DNA from: Rhizobium sp. BK376
GTDB lineage: Bacteria; Pseudomonadota; Alphaproteobacteria; Rhizobiales; Rhizobiaceae
Direction of reading: 5' to 3'
Assembly: GCF_004341625.1 (NCBI RefSeq)
Contig: NZ_SLZG01000024.1
Coordinates: forward strand, 1-64,000
DNA length: 64,000 bases
In this document: one piece after another, positions 34,958-44,200 of the stretch
How positions within the stretch are numbered: the first letter of the stretch is position 1
Layout of the letters: the number at the start of each line of letters is the position of its first letter
Made by a program: the position numbers and the translations under genes
The notes under the pieces: model-generated
Seen by the model: only the letters and a program-made list of their open reading frames with translations
The model's database searches: none
What the model was told of the DNA's origin: nothing

Positions 34958-34976
34958 GGCTTCTAACATAGAAGCC
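34958..34976 (+). terminator. Hairpin terminator after the orphan gene
   Basis: GGCTTCTA (34958-34965) pairs perfectly with TAGAAGCC (34969-34976) across a 3-base loop, followed by TTTG. It lies 36 bases after the stop at 34922 and should end the AraC/MFS/orphan transcript. Confidence 0.6.
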
Positions 34977-34998
34977 TTTGAATCTTCGCCAATTTTCC

Positions 34999-35027
34999 TT
35001 GAAAAACGCAGCCGGAACGTGTAGATT
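34999..35027 (+). promoter_or_regulatory. Sigma-70 type promoter for the structured leader and XRE gene
   Basis: TTGAAA (34999-35004), a 17-base spacer and TAGATT (35022-35027) make a near-consensus housekeeping promoter. Transcription would start near 35034, about 230 bases before the XRE start codon, leaving a long leader. Confidence 0.6.
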
Positions 35028-35055
35028 CTTTGGCGAGGCAGTCACGCGCTGCCTT

Positions 35056-35262
35056 GGGGCTTCATAACCCCTACACGCGGTTGATGCCGGCCGATACGGC
35101 ATCACACTCCTTGACCTTCGGTCCGGGAGCCTGTGGCGTATGTCCAGGTTCCTCGGAACTAAAGGCCACAGGGCCGTCGTGTACGGTTATGAACTCCCGG
35201 TCACGGGTTAAGTGAGTTCTTCAAGCGGGGGCGTACCGCCTGAAACTCTCTCGTGGGGAGTT
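35056..35262 (+). ncRNA. Highly structured 5' leader, candidate cis-regulatory RNA
   Basis: The leader holds a chain of perfect stems. They are GGGG/CCCC (35056-59, 35068-71) and GATGCCG/CGGCATC (35083-89, 35097-103). An outer stem CCGGGAG/CTCCCGG (35123-129, 35194-200) stacks on CCTGTGGC/GCCACAGG (35130-137, 35165-172), which encloses a tetraloop hairpin (35147-160). A further small hairpin is CCGT/ACGG (35174-177, 35183-186). A competing stem GAACTC/GAGTTC (35191-196, 35214-219) with CCCG/CGGG excludes the outer stem, so two states are possible. A last hairpin (35244-250 with 35256-262) covers the ribosome-binding site. I do not recognise an RNA family. Confidence 0.6.
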
Positions 35263-35266
35263 CGCG

Positions 35267-35749
35267 ATGAACCAGCGATCCGCAGTGCATTCATCCAATT
35301 CAAAAATCAAAAATATATCCGCCGCGCTGACGCCGTCAGCCGATGCGCATCCGGTCGACAAGCATGTCGGTCAGCAGATCCGGATCCGGCGCATCCAATC
35401 CAATGTTACCCAAAGCGATCTGGCTAAAAGCATTGGTGTCAGCTTCCAGCAGGTTCAAAAATACGAGAACGGCAAGAACCGCGTCAGCGCCTCGACCCTC
35501 TACCTGATGGCGAGGTCGTTGAACACGCCGGTCAGCCGCTTCTTTGAGGGCCTGCCAGAAGCGGACGATGGTTCGCATGCCCATTTCGTGAACGAGATCG
35601 ACGAACGGATCGCCTATGTTTCGACTGCCGAGGGGCGGCGCCTCATCGAAAGCGTTCTCAATCTGTCTCCTCGAGTCCGTAGCAGGTTCGCCGCGCTGGT
35701 GAACTCGCTCGTCGAGGACGACGACGCACAAACGACAGAGCGGGCCTGA
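35267..35749 (+). CDS. XRE-family transcriptional regulator
   Basis: The product has 160 residues. The helix-turn-helix (about 35-92) reads VGQQIRIRRIQSNVTQSDLA, then SIGVSFQQVQKYENGKNRVS, the classic lambda-repressor-like pattern with an intact recognition helix. The C-terminal region (DERIAYVSTAEGRRLIESVL) is helical and shared by many rhizobial XRE proteins. The start at 35267 has GGGGAG upstream, but that sequence is paired in the leader hairpin. The gene lies alone between the two cargo loci. Confidence 0.88.
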   Translation: MNQRSAVHSSNSKIKNISAALTPSADAHPVDKHVGQQIRIRRIQSNVTQSDLAKSIGVSFQQVQKYENGKNRVSASTLYLMARSLNTPVSRFFEGLPEADDGSHAHFVNEIDERIAYVSTAEGRRLIESVLNLSPRVRSRFAALVNSLVEDDDAQTTERA

Positions 35750-35786
35750 GCCCGCTTTGTCGTCGATTGGCCATAAGCGAAGGCAA

Positions 35787-37025
35787 TCAGGTCGCGCGTT
35801 GATAACGCGCGATCGGCCGATCGCGATCGATGAAGGTTCCGAACGCCTCGGAGCGCTCGGCGAGATCGTCGAAGATTTCCTCGGCTAGGTGACCAGACGC
35901 GAGAACCGGGAATTGAAGGCGCCCGTGCCCATGGCTTTCGAGAGCCTCCGCGCCACCGACGACGATCGGGTGGAAATCAATCGTCTCGATCTCGTTACTG
36001 GCGTTGAACGTACAGCTGGCGATAACGCTCTTCCAGACTTCACGCGGGCTCCACTCGGTTTCTCCGTGGGATGTGTGAAACAGGAAATTACCCAGGCCGT
36101 AGAAGATCGGCGCGCGCCGGTAGATTTCGACACCCTGTAGCACCGGGGCACCGTGGCAGACAAAGATTGAGGCCCCGTTGTCGACACAGAGATGTGCGAA
36201 TTCTTCGACCCACCCAGGGACCTGGCACCAGTCGGGTTCCCAATGATGGTGATGAAGGTAAGCGATGACGAATTCGCCCTTTGCCTTCGATCTCCTGATC
36301 GCGGAAAGCTGCGTTATCGCGCTGCCGGGCTCAAACTTGATACGCCGCACATTCGATGACGCCTTGCGAAAGATCGTTCCAAAGAAGTCCATCTCTGCCG
36401 CCGTTGTTGGCACGGGATCGTTGGGCTGGGCATAATTTGCAAGCTCGAGATGAGCGACACCGAACCGGTTCTTGACATCCTGTAGCAACGCAAACGTATC
36501 TTCGTCGACGTCGAACTTTCGTTCGACCCGCAGGCCGTTGAGACCAGGGCGCGCGGGACGGTGTGCCCCCGCGTTATCGGCATACATGAATGCGGGCCCC
36601 GGACCTGCATCCATAGACACCAACGATACGTTCTTCTCCGCAAATGACGCCGAAGCAGCTTTGGATGCGCGGCGTTCATCCTTTCCGATGCCGGCATGCA
36701 GAAAGCCGCGGCGGGATGCCTCCTCGATGGTCGAGAGCACACCGGATGGGCCCAGATCGAAGGCGTGATTGTTGGACAGCGACAATATGGAAAAGCCGAT
36801 GTCCTTCAGCGCATCGAGCACTTCGGGCTTGGCGCAGCTGAAATAGGAGCCCTTCAGCGGCCACCCTGCATGACGGCCAAAGACCGTCATTTCGAAGTTT
36901 GTGAAAGAGGCGTCCGCCCCTCTGATGATGGCTTTGATCGCCTCGAGACGATCATCGACAATCGAGCGTAGGTCATGATGGATCAGCGATTGGCCGGTCG
37001 CAATAAATTTGAATTGAATGGTCAT
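35787..37025 (-). CDS. CapA-family (poly-gamma-glutamate synthesis type) protein
   Basis: The product has 412 residues from the ATG at 37025; an ATG two codons earlier is possible. The CapA metallophosphatase-like fold is seen from FTNFEMTVFG, SLSNNHAFDLG, AYLHHHHWEPDW and VCHGAPVLQGVEIYRRAPIF followed by GLGNFLF. The usual GD dipeptide near the N terminus is replaced by GQ in FIATGQSL. It lacks a signal peptide. It is the last gene of an operon with an amino-acid ABC importer, which suggests action on an imported gamma-glutamyl or opine-like compound. Confidence 0.75.
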   Translation of the reverse strand: MTIQFKFIATGQSLIHHDLRSIVDDRLEAIKAIIRGADASFTNFEMTVFGRHAGWPLKGSYFSCAKPEVLDALKDIGFSILSLSNNHAFDLGPSGVLSTIEEASRRGFLHAGIGKDERRASKAASASFAEKNVSLVSMDAGPGPAFMYADNAGAHRPARPGLNGLRVERKFDVDEDTFALLQDVKNRFGVAHLELANYAQPNDPVPTTAAEMDFFGTIFRKASSNVRRIKFEPGSAITQLSAIRRSKAKGEFVIAYLHHHHWEPDWCQVPGWVEEFAHLCVDNGASIFVCHGAPVLQGVEIYRRAPIFYGLGNFLFHTSHGETEWSPREVWKSVIASCTFNASNEIETIDFHPIVVGGAEALESHGHGRLQFPVLASGHLAEEIFDDLAERSEAFGTFIDRDRPIARYQRAT

Positions 37026-37081
37026 GAACATTCCTACCCAATAGGCGGTGGCCGCCGCTTGCGGCGGCGGCGTGGCGAAGA

Positions 37082-37915
37082 TTACGGTTGTGGAGATACG
37101 TCCAGGCCGAACCATTGCAGGCTGAGGCGGCTCAAAGTTCCATCGGCTTGAGCCTCACCGATTGCCTTGTCGAAAACAGCAACGAGATCCGCGTCGGATT
37201 GCCTCAGACCAATTCCCACTCCTGGACCCCATGGGCCTCCGGACAGCTCCGGACCAAAGAATGCAGCTTCCTTGCCGTTCGGCCCATCCAGGAACGTCTT
37301 CCAGGTGAAATAGTCAGCAAGCCCCCCGTCGATGCGTCCTGCCGCGAGGTCGAGCTGAAGATTATCCTGTGAATCGTAACTGCGGATGGTCGCGTCCGAA
37401 CCGACCAGGCTCTTCAATACGACTTCGGAATTCGACGACCTGAGAACGCCGAGTGTTCGACCGCTCAACGCCTGTTTGAGGATATCCATAGTCTTTTGTT
37501 TTGACGCGTCGATTTCGGTGAGATCGAGCTTGGCGGTCGTGTCCAGAGCCGGGACCTTGATCTCCTTCCTCAGGACGATCTGGTTGAAACCTCCTGCATA
37601 GGGCCGCGAGAACGCAATCGACTTTTTGCGTTTCTCGGTGATCGCCATGCCACACATGATCGCGTCGAACTTCCCGACGGTCAGGGCGGGAATGATACCA
37701 TCCCAGTCCTGCGCAACGAACCGGCAATCGAGATTTGCGCGCCGGCACAGGTCCTTGCCCACATCGATGTCGAAGCCTGCCAGCTTGCCGTCGTCTCCGA
37801 TCTGATTCCAGGGCGGCGACGCGCCCTCAGAACCGATCGCAATCGGGCGCGGCGCGGCCGCCGCAGCAATGGTCATTGATAGAAGCATGGAGATCGCAAG
37901 GATCGAACTTTTCAT
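37082..37915 (-). CDS. Periplasmic substrate-binding protein of a polar amino-acid/opine ABC importer
   Basis: The product has 277 residues with a signal peptide cleaved near AAAAAPRP. The family 3 signature GFDIDVGKDLCRRANL and the downstream DAIMCGMAITEKRKKSIAFS block are clear, as in OccT/NocT and lysine/arginine/ornithine binding proteins. The ligand cannot be fixed from sequence alone. It overlaps the permease gene upstream in ATGA. Confidence 0.88.
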   Translation of the reverse strand: MKSSILAISMLLSMTIAAAAAPRPIAIGSEGASPPWNQIGDDGKLAGFDIDVGKDLCRRANLDCRFVAQDWDGIIPALTVGKFDAIMCGMAITEKRKKSIAFSRPYAGGFNQIVLRKEIKVPALDTTAKLDLTEIDASKQKTMDILKQALSGRTLGVLRSSNSEVVLKSLVGSDATIRSYDSQDNLQLDLAAGRIDGGLADYFTWKTFLDGPNGKEAAFFGPELSGGPWGPGVGIGLRQSDADLVAVFDKAIGEAQADGTLSRLSLQWFGLDVSPQP

Positions 37916-38700
37916 CTTGTTCCGTTTCCCGTTCTGTTGGCCGGCCTGTCTGATGCCGTTCTCAGGGCCGGCAGCCCGAGACGACGGTTGGTTTTCGATG
38001 CCTTGGAAGGCGAAGGCGAGCGCGCGAGCGGGTTCAGAGCTCTCTCGAGGCGGCTCGCCAGACCAGAGACAACGAAGGTCAAACCGAGATAGATCAGGCC
38101 GGCAACGATAAAGACCTCGTAGGGGGCAAAGGTTGCGGCCACCAACTGCCGCGCGAGGCCTGTTACCTCCAGGAGCGTGATGGTGCTAGCAAGCGAACTC
38201 GCTTTCAGCATGCCGATCACTTCGTTGGTGTAGGCCGGCAGAACGATGCGAAAAGCCAATGGGAATTGGATGAGGCAAAATGCTTGCGACCTTGATAGGC
38301 CCAACGACGTTGCGGCCTCCATCTGTCCTTTCGGGATCGCCCTTAAGCCACCCGCGAGAATTTCGGTCGTATGTGCTGCCGAATTCAAGGTGAAGGCGAT
38401 GAACGCGCACCAAAACGGATCTCGAAACAGTAGCCAGAGGGCGCTATTGCGCACCAGTTGCAACTGTGCCAGCCCGTAGTAAACGAGAAAGAGCTGGACG
38501 AGCAGCGGCGTGCCGCGGAACGCGTAGGTGTAGGCCCAAACGATCGTTGACGATACTGTCGGCTTCGAGGAGCGAATTAGGGCCAAGGGGATAGAGAGTA
38601 GAAAACCCGCGGCAAGAGGCGCCACCGTAAGGAGTAGCGTGAGGACAACACCACCGGGCAACAGGGACCCTGCTTCAGAAATGGCCCCAATGTTGATCAT
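37912..38700 (-). CDS. ABC permease, HisM/OccM type
   Basis: The product has 262 residues from the ATG at 38700, which overlaps the stop of the next permease gene. It has about five membrane helices and the EAA-loop region GGLRAIPKGQMEAATSLGLS that contacts the ATPase. The polar amino-acid permease pattern is clear. The longer open frame upstream is a shadow of the neighbouring gene. Confidence 0.88.
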   Translation of the reverse strand: MINIGAISEAGSLLPGGVVLTLLLTVAPLAAGFLLSIPLALIRSSKPTVSSTIVWAYTYAFRGTPLLVQLFLVYYGLAQLQLVRNSALWLLFRDPFWCAFIAFTLNSAAHTTEILAGGLRAIPKGQMEAATSLGLSRSQAFCLIQFPLAFRIVLPAYTNEVIGMLKASSLASTITLLEVTGLARQLVAATFAPYEVFIVAGLIYLGLTFVVSGLASRLERALNPLARSPSPSKASKTNRRLGLPALRTASDRPANRTGNGTR

Positions 38701-39350
38701 GAGTGGCGCACCAGGCGGTATTTGCGGTCGAGCTGTCTGAAGCCAAAGAGAGCAACGCTCGTACAGGCGAGATAAATTCCTGCGGCCATCAGATAAAAGG
38801 GCAAGGGTGCATGCTGAGATCCAGCACCGACGAACGCTATGCGCATGACATCGCTTAGCCCCACGATGGAAACGAGCGCCGTGTCCTTGATGAGCGAGAC
38901 GCACAGGTTGGTATAGGCAGGGATCGCGAGCGGAATTATCTGCGGTACGATCACGAAGAGCCACGACTGCCAGCGAGAAAGCCCGAGCGAGTGAGAGGCT
39001 TCGATCTGTCCTTTGGGTATTGCATTAAGGGCTCCGCGAAATGCTTCTGCGGCGTAACCGGCGAAGACAAATGTCAGCGCACCAACGCCGGACGCAAAAG
39101 CATTCACCTCGACATATCGGCCGAAAATTGCGCTAATCGCGGCTGTGCCGCCGAAGTAGGCGAGCAAGATGATGAGGAGCTCGGGTACGCCGCGTATGGT
39201 CGCCACGAAAGCCTTAGCAAACATCCGCCCATAAGCCGAATTTGAGATGCTGGCGGCAGCAATCACCAGTCCGGCGAAAGTCCCGAACACAACGGACACG
39301 CTGAACACTGAGGCTGTGATGATGAAGCCATGTATAAAATTGTGATACAT
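38697..39350 (-). CDS. ABC permease, HisQ/OccQ type
   Basis: The product has 217 residues from the ATG at 39350; one two codons earlier is possible. Five hydrophobic helices and the EAA-loop GALNAIPKGQIEASHSLGLS are present. It is the first gene of the minus-strand operon permease-permease-binding protein-CapA. No gene for the ATP-binding subunit is in the operon or elsewhere in the window. Confidence 0.88.
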   Translation of the reverse strand: MYHNFIHGFIITASVFSVSVVFGTFAGLVIAAASISNSAYGRMFAKAFVATIRGVPELLIILLAYFGGTAAISAIFGRYVEVNAFASGVGALTFVFAGYAAEAFRGALNAIPKGQIEASHSLGLSRWQSWLFVIVPQIIPLAIPAYTNLCVSLIKDTALVSIVGLSDVMRIAFVGAGSQHAPLPFYLMAAGIYLACTSVALFGFRQLDRKYRLVRHS

Positions 39351-39574
39351 TGACACACTCTCTGTTTAATCAATATTCTGTTTTTCATCTTGCGATATCT
39401 CTCGCGATTACAGACAGAACTACTTGCGTTCCTGTGGCATAATAACTCAAAGGCGAGTTTCAATATCAAACTAACCTCCGGTTATTCTGCTTATGATCGA
39501 ACTTTATACTTTACAATCACGCGGTCAATTTATAAGTTTCAGAAATATCCGATAAGCTGAACTTATAGGTATCG

Positions 39575-40489
39575 ATGGAACTCTCTGGCACCGGCATCAA
39601 ACTCCGTCAGCTGCAGGTCTTTAGAGAGGTCATCCGTACCGGTTCCGAGCGGCTTGCGAGCAAACTGCTGGGTGTGACACAGCCGGCAATCAGCCAAAAT
39701 ATCCGCCAATTGGAAGAGGCCGTCGGCTTTGCGCTTTTCGTTCGAGAAAAGGGAAAAATGCGGCCGACCGATCAGGCTTGGGAATTGGTCAGGTCGGTTG
39801 AATCGGCGTTCACGGGACTTGATCGCATCCGCGGAGAAATCGAAGGTATTAAATCGAGTGATCGCCGCTCGCTCTCTATCGCAGCGCCCGGTCCTTTTTG
39901 TTTGCGGCTGCTGCCTGAGGTGGTGAAAGCTTTAAGGCGCGAACGCGTGTTCCATGGCGTTCGGGTCAGGTCGGCGAATTATCAAGAGATTGCCGAGATG
40001 GTTCACGATGGGCGATCGGATATTGCGATATCGCGTCTTCCGATTGACGTCAGACGGTTCGACTATGTCCCTGTCGCGAAGGCGGTTAATGTCTGTCTTT
40101 TCGGCAAAGACCACCGCTTCTCAAAATTGGATATCGTCAGGGTCGAGGATTTGGTGGACGAGGCGTTGGTTGATATCGACCCTCAGTTTTCGGCCCATCA
40201 GATGAACGTCAACGCGCTGCGCTTCATGGGCAACGAGCCTGATATCGCCGTGGAGTACGACGCACATGGTCATGACGCTGGTTTCGTCTCTGCTGGCATC
40301 GGTGTTTCCATCACCAACAGCGTGATCGCTACAGAATACCGTCACTTTGGTCTTCAGACGCGGTTGTTCGAGCCAGGCGCCTCATATCACTACGTCGTTC
40401 TCTGGCAAAGAGGGCGGGCACTCAACCCCTCAATGCAACGAGCCGTCCAACTCATTTCAGACTGTATGCAGGCAGAGGGGAGAGATTAG
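39575..40489 (+). CDS. LysR-family regulator, OccR/NocR-like
   Basis: The product has 304 residues. The N-terminal winged helix (about 8-66) reads LRQLQVFREVIRTGSERLAS, then LGVTQPAISQNIRQLEEAVG. The C-terminal co-inducer domain includes DIAISRLPIDVRRFDYVPVA. The layout, divergent from an opine-type ABC transporter, is that of octopine and nopaline catabolic regulators OccR and NocR. The 224-base gap between the divergent genes should hold its operator. Confidence 0.88.
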   Translation: MELSGTGIKLRQLQVFREVIRTGSERLASKLLGVTQPAISQNIRQLEEAVGFALFVREKGKMRPTDQAWELVRSVESAFTGLDRIRGEIEGIKSSDRRSLSIAAPGPFCLRLLPEVVKALRRERVFHGVRVRSANYQEIAEMVHDGRSDIAISRLPIDVRRFDYVPVAKAVNVCLFGKDHRFSKLDIVRVEDLVDEALVDIDPQFSAHQMNVNALRFMGNEPDIAVEYDAHGHDAGFVSAGIGVSITNSVIATEYRHFGLQTRLFEPGASYHYVVLWQRGRALNPSMQRAVQLISDCMQAEGRD

Positions 40490-40544
40490 CCCGTCCAGAT
40501 TTGAACCCTGTTCATGCTCGAGGTTTGCAATCGGCGATGTTGAC

Positions 40545-40745
40545 ATGAATCGTCATCCAGCTGAGAGGAGACTGGCCTACATGCCGGAGGACCAGATGTC
40601 GCCATTCCTGCGAGAAGGCAGCCTGACACCTGTTCTCGAGGACTGGTGTCCACCGTTTCCGGGCTATCATTTCTACTACCCCAGCCGACGTCACCGATCG
40701 CCGGCTTTCGGTCTTTTCGTCGATGCGATCAGCTACAGGGGATAG
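40545..40745 (+). pseudogene. C-terminal remnant of a second LysR-family regulator
   Basis: The frame reads RRLAYMPEDQMSPFLREGSL, then TPVLEDWCPPFPGYHFYYPS and ends RSPAFGLFVDAISYRG at a stop. This matches the last 65 residues of the substrate-binding domain of LysR regulators of another subgroup, where LEDWCPPFPGYHLYYPSRR is characteristic. The N-terminal 230 residues are missing, replaced by unrelated sequence after the OccR-like gene. It is a remnant of an earlier insertion or deletion. Confidence 0.7.
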
Positions 40746-40869
40746 TCGACTTGAGGGCGGGCTCTCAAAGCACAAGCAGTGCATGTAAAAGCCGCCATGT
40801 CGGAGGACATCGACGCAATCGGTGTTATGGCGCTCTTTTCGTTTCGCTCCCCCACGACTTCGAAAATAG

Positions 40870-41159
40870 ATAGATCGTCCAGACTGTATCAATGGGCGGT
40901 CGAGCTCCGCCATCGCGAAATAAGCGGACTTTACGCGGTATCTCATTGGCCTGCCGCGCTCGCGGTTCTCCCGCTCCAGAGCCTTCATCCACTTCGGCCT
41001 TCTTCACCCATTCATTGAGCGTCTGCGCCGTGCAGCTGATCTTGGTGCGATCGAGGAAACCGCTGCCCATCGCAAGGAATATTCGCCTTGGTGATCCAAA
41101 ACCATCCGCACTGCGCGGGCGCGGACTTCCGGTGAAAATTTGTCTGTCGTCTTGCTCAT
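40870..41159 (-). pseudogene. Decayed IS3-family orfA
   Basis: Reading left from 41159, one frame gives MSKTTDKFSPEVRARAVRMV up to about 41060, a second gives CTAQTLNEWVKKAEVDEG, and a third gives MKALERENRER followed by SAYFAMAELDRP. Together they make a complete IS3-type OrfA with at least two frameshifts and a small deletion. No OrfB follows. The element is therefore dead. Confidence 0.8.
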
Positions 41160-41264
41160 ATCCGCTCCACTTTCCCAGAAGTTGGAGCCTCCGGCAAACC
41201 CGGTGCGTGTGTGGATGCACCGGCTTGAGATGCGACGAGATAATGTGGGAAAAATGTGCTTCCG

Positions 41265-44200
41265 TTATTGTTTCGGACGGGGCTTTTGTCGCTGCTTGGG
41301 TGTCCTGGCCTGTTTGTTGGCTTCCTTCTCGGACAAGAGCTCATCCTGCACCTGCCCCTGGCGTTCGATCTCGGGCGACTGATTGATATCGGCCGGGATC
41401 GGCGCAGACGGACTCTGCTCGACTGATCGTTCTGCTCGCCGCGCTGCGGCGGCTTCTGCCTTCGTCCGATAGGCATGATCGTCCCCTCCTCCGTCGAACG
41501 GCCGCTCGCTCGTGCGTTCGGAACGTTCGGCCTGCGTGGTCTCGCGTATCGCCTCGGTTCGAGTGTTTTCCTTGACGGTCTCGAGTGCAAGCGCGATCTC
41601 TGCATCGCTTCGCGGCCCCGCAACCGCTTCGCTCGTGCCGGCCACAAAGCCGAGCTGCTTGCGCTCACGGGCATCTTCCCTAGCCCGGCGGTCCTCGACC
41701 TTCGCCTGTGCCGCTTTCACGTGATCCTGAAGCTCCGGGTTGCTGATGGCAATGCCGTGCTCGGCCGCCAATTCCACGGCAACGGCCTTCTCGCGATCAG
41801 TCCCATTGACGGTGATCGCACCCCACTTCTCCGAGGCCGCGCGCATGGCAACTAGCATGGAACCGCGGTCCCGATCAGCGGGTTTGACCTTGTCACCGGT
41901 GTCGACGGGGAGTTTCGGCACCTCGACGAAAGCGGATGCAGCCTGCGTCGGCTCCGTTTCCTGCGCGATCTTCGCACCGTCGACAAACCCGAGTTTTTGC
42001 TGCTCCAGCGCCTCCTCGCGGCCGCGGCGGTCCTCGGCCAGCGCCTGCGCTGCCTTCAGCTGGTCCTGAAGCTCGGGATTGGTGATCCTGAAGCCGTGCT
42101 CCGCGGCAAGCTCGACGGCGAGCGCCTTGTCCCCGTCGCTGCCGGTGACCGCGATCGTATTCCATTTCTTCGCAGCCTCCTGCATCGCCGACAGCATGGC
42201 GGCCCGATCGCGATCCGAAAGTCTGATCTTGTCGCCGGTATCGACAAAGGTCGGCGCCGGCTTTGCTGCCTCTTCGGCATTCGATGGCGCGGCAGTTTCT
42301 GGCGTCGGCATCCCGGCTGAAGTTGGATTTGCCTTTTGGGCCTCGACCGCTGTCTCAGCGGGCGTCCGGGTGCCGGCCGTGATACTTGCCTCCTTCGGAC
42401 GCTGGCTCGCCAACCGGTCGCGGGCAACAGCCAGCGCATCCTGCAGCTCAGGATTGGTCAGCCTAAATCCATGCTCCGCCGCAAGTTCGACGGCGAGCGA
42501 CTTGTAGCGGTCGGTTCCGTTGACGGTGAGAGGGCCCCACTTCTCGGCTCCTAGCTGCATCGCGGCAAGCACCGTTTCACGGTCCCGCCAGTTTCCGATC
42601 TCGACGCGGTCGCCGCGATCGGTGAAGGCAACGGCGCCCACCCGGCCATCCGTCTTGCGATGGTTGTAGCGGACGTCCTCTCCACGCTTCTCCGCGACGA
42701 AGCCCGCAAATTGATGGGGCACCGGCATCACATAGGTTTCGCCCTCGATGCTGCCGCGCTTCTTCTCGATGCCCGTCTGTGTTTCCAGCATCTTCGTCTG
42801 GCTGACCTTCAGACTCTTGCGCAGCCCGTCGAACTCCAGAAGCCGCTCGGGCGGCAGGTTCTGCCCGATCTGGTCGAGACTGGTTTCCATCTCCGTGAAG
42901 GCGTTGTTCATCACATTGAGGTCCGGCATGTCCTGCTCCCTGATCGTTGCGGGTTTCGTGGTGATGGTGTTCTGTTCGGCCGCCGTTTCGGGCCCCCGTG
43001 CGACGGCAACCGTGGCCCGGTCGCGGAAATATTGAACGAGCGCGGGATCTGTCACGTCGATCGCCTCGCTTCTCGCGGCAAGCGCCCGGGGCACGACGAA
43101 GACATTCTCCGGATCCTGTCGGGACGGCGTGAGCGTCTGCACCGCATCGAGGGGGACATCGATATAACGAAGCACCCCGCCGTCTCGGACAACCCGTTGT
43201 GCGGCGACATGACGGTCACGCGTAAACAGCGGCGCCGAGGAACGCGCTTCCTGCCGCTCCGCCCGATAGAGGCGAACAATGCCGGGACGCTGCGGGGGCT
43301 CCGGAGGGTACTGTCTGGGAGCAACCCGCTCTGCCTCGCCGTTCCAGCCGATTGCGACGGCCCGCGCATGGCGCTTACCCACGTCGCGGGTGGGGATGTG
43401 GATGATGCCGTTTCGCACCGCGTCGACCCGGCGCCGCATGCTTTCCGTGGCCTCGCCGCGCTCGACCCGCCGGATGTCCTTCATTTTGTAGCCCGGTGGG
43501 TTCGCCCGCTCGAAACGGCTCACCGCATCCATCGGAATGTCGCGCTCGCGCGCCTCTTCGGCGATCGTCCTTCGCCAGCGTCGTAGATCCTCGATCTTCG
43601 GATGCAGACGCTCTCCCGTCTCCGACTGCATCTTCACCACCGCATGCACGTGAATATGGCGACGATCCTCATGGGTGGTGAACAGATAGCGATGCCCCGC
43701 GAACTCGCGGGCAAGCATGGCTCGGGCCGCATCGAGAAAGGCGTCTTTCGGCGTCCCCGGCCGGGCACTGAGAACGATATGGGCCACGTCCCGACGCTCC
43801 TGGGATCTCAGATCGCGTTTCCAGTTCTTCGCCTCCTCGAGAACAGAACTTTCCCCGTCGAGAATATGTTCGCCAGCCGGTTGACCAGCCTTGTCCATGC
43901 GGCTGACAGTGACGCGTCGGCTACCGCCCTTCCGCAATTGACCGAGATAGCGAGCGACACCCTCCACCCCATGTGCGAACCCATGCACGTCAACCGCCGT
44001 ATCCGGACCGAAAGCGGCCATCAGCTTGTCGTCCAGGGCGGCTAAGGATTTCCGGTTGTCATAGATGCGTCCGGCCTTATCCTCCCCGGGCTGCCGGCGG
44101 CGCGCCGCGCTCACCACCAGCTCGATCTCCCTCCCATCATCCAAGGTAGCAGCGGCGCTGTGCCAGGCCATGCGGTGGCCAGCCAGCGCGGTTTTGAGGG

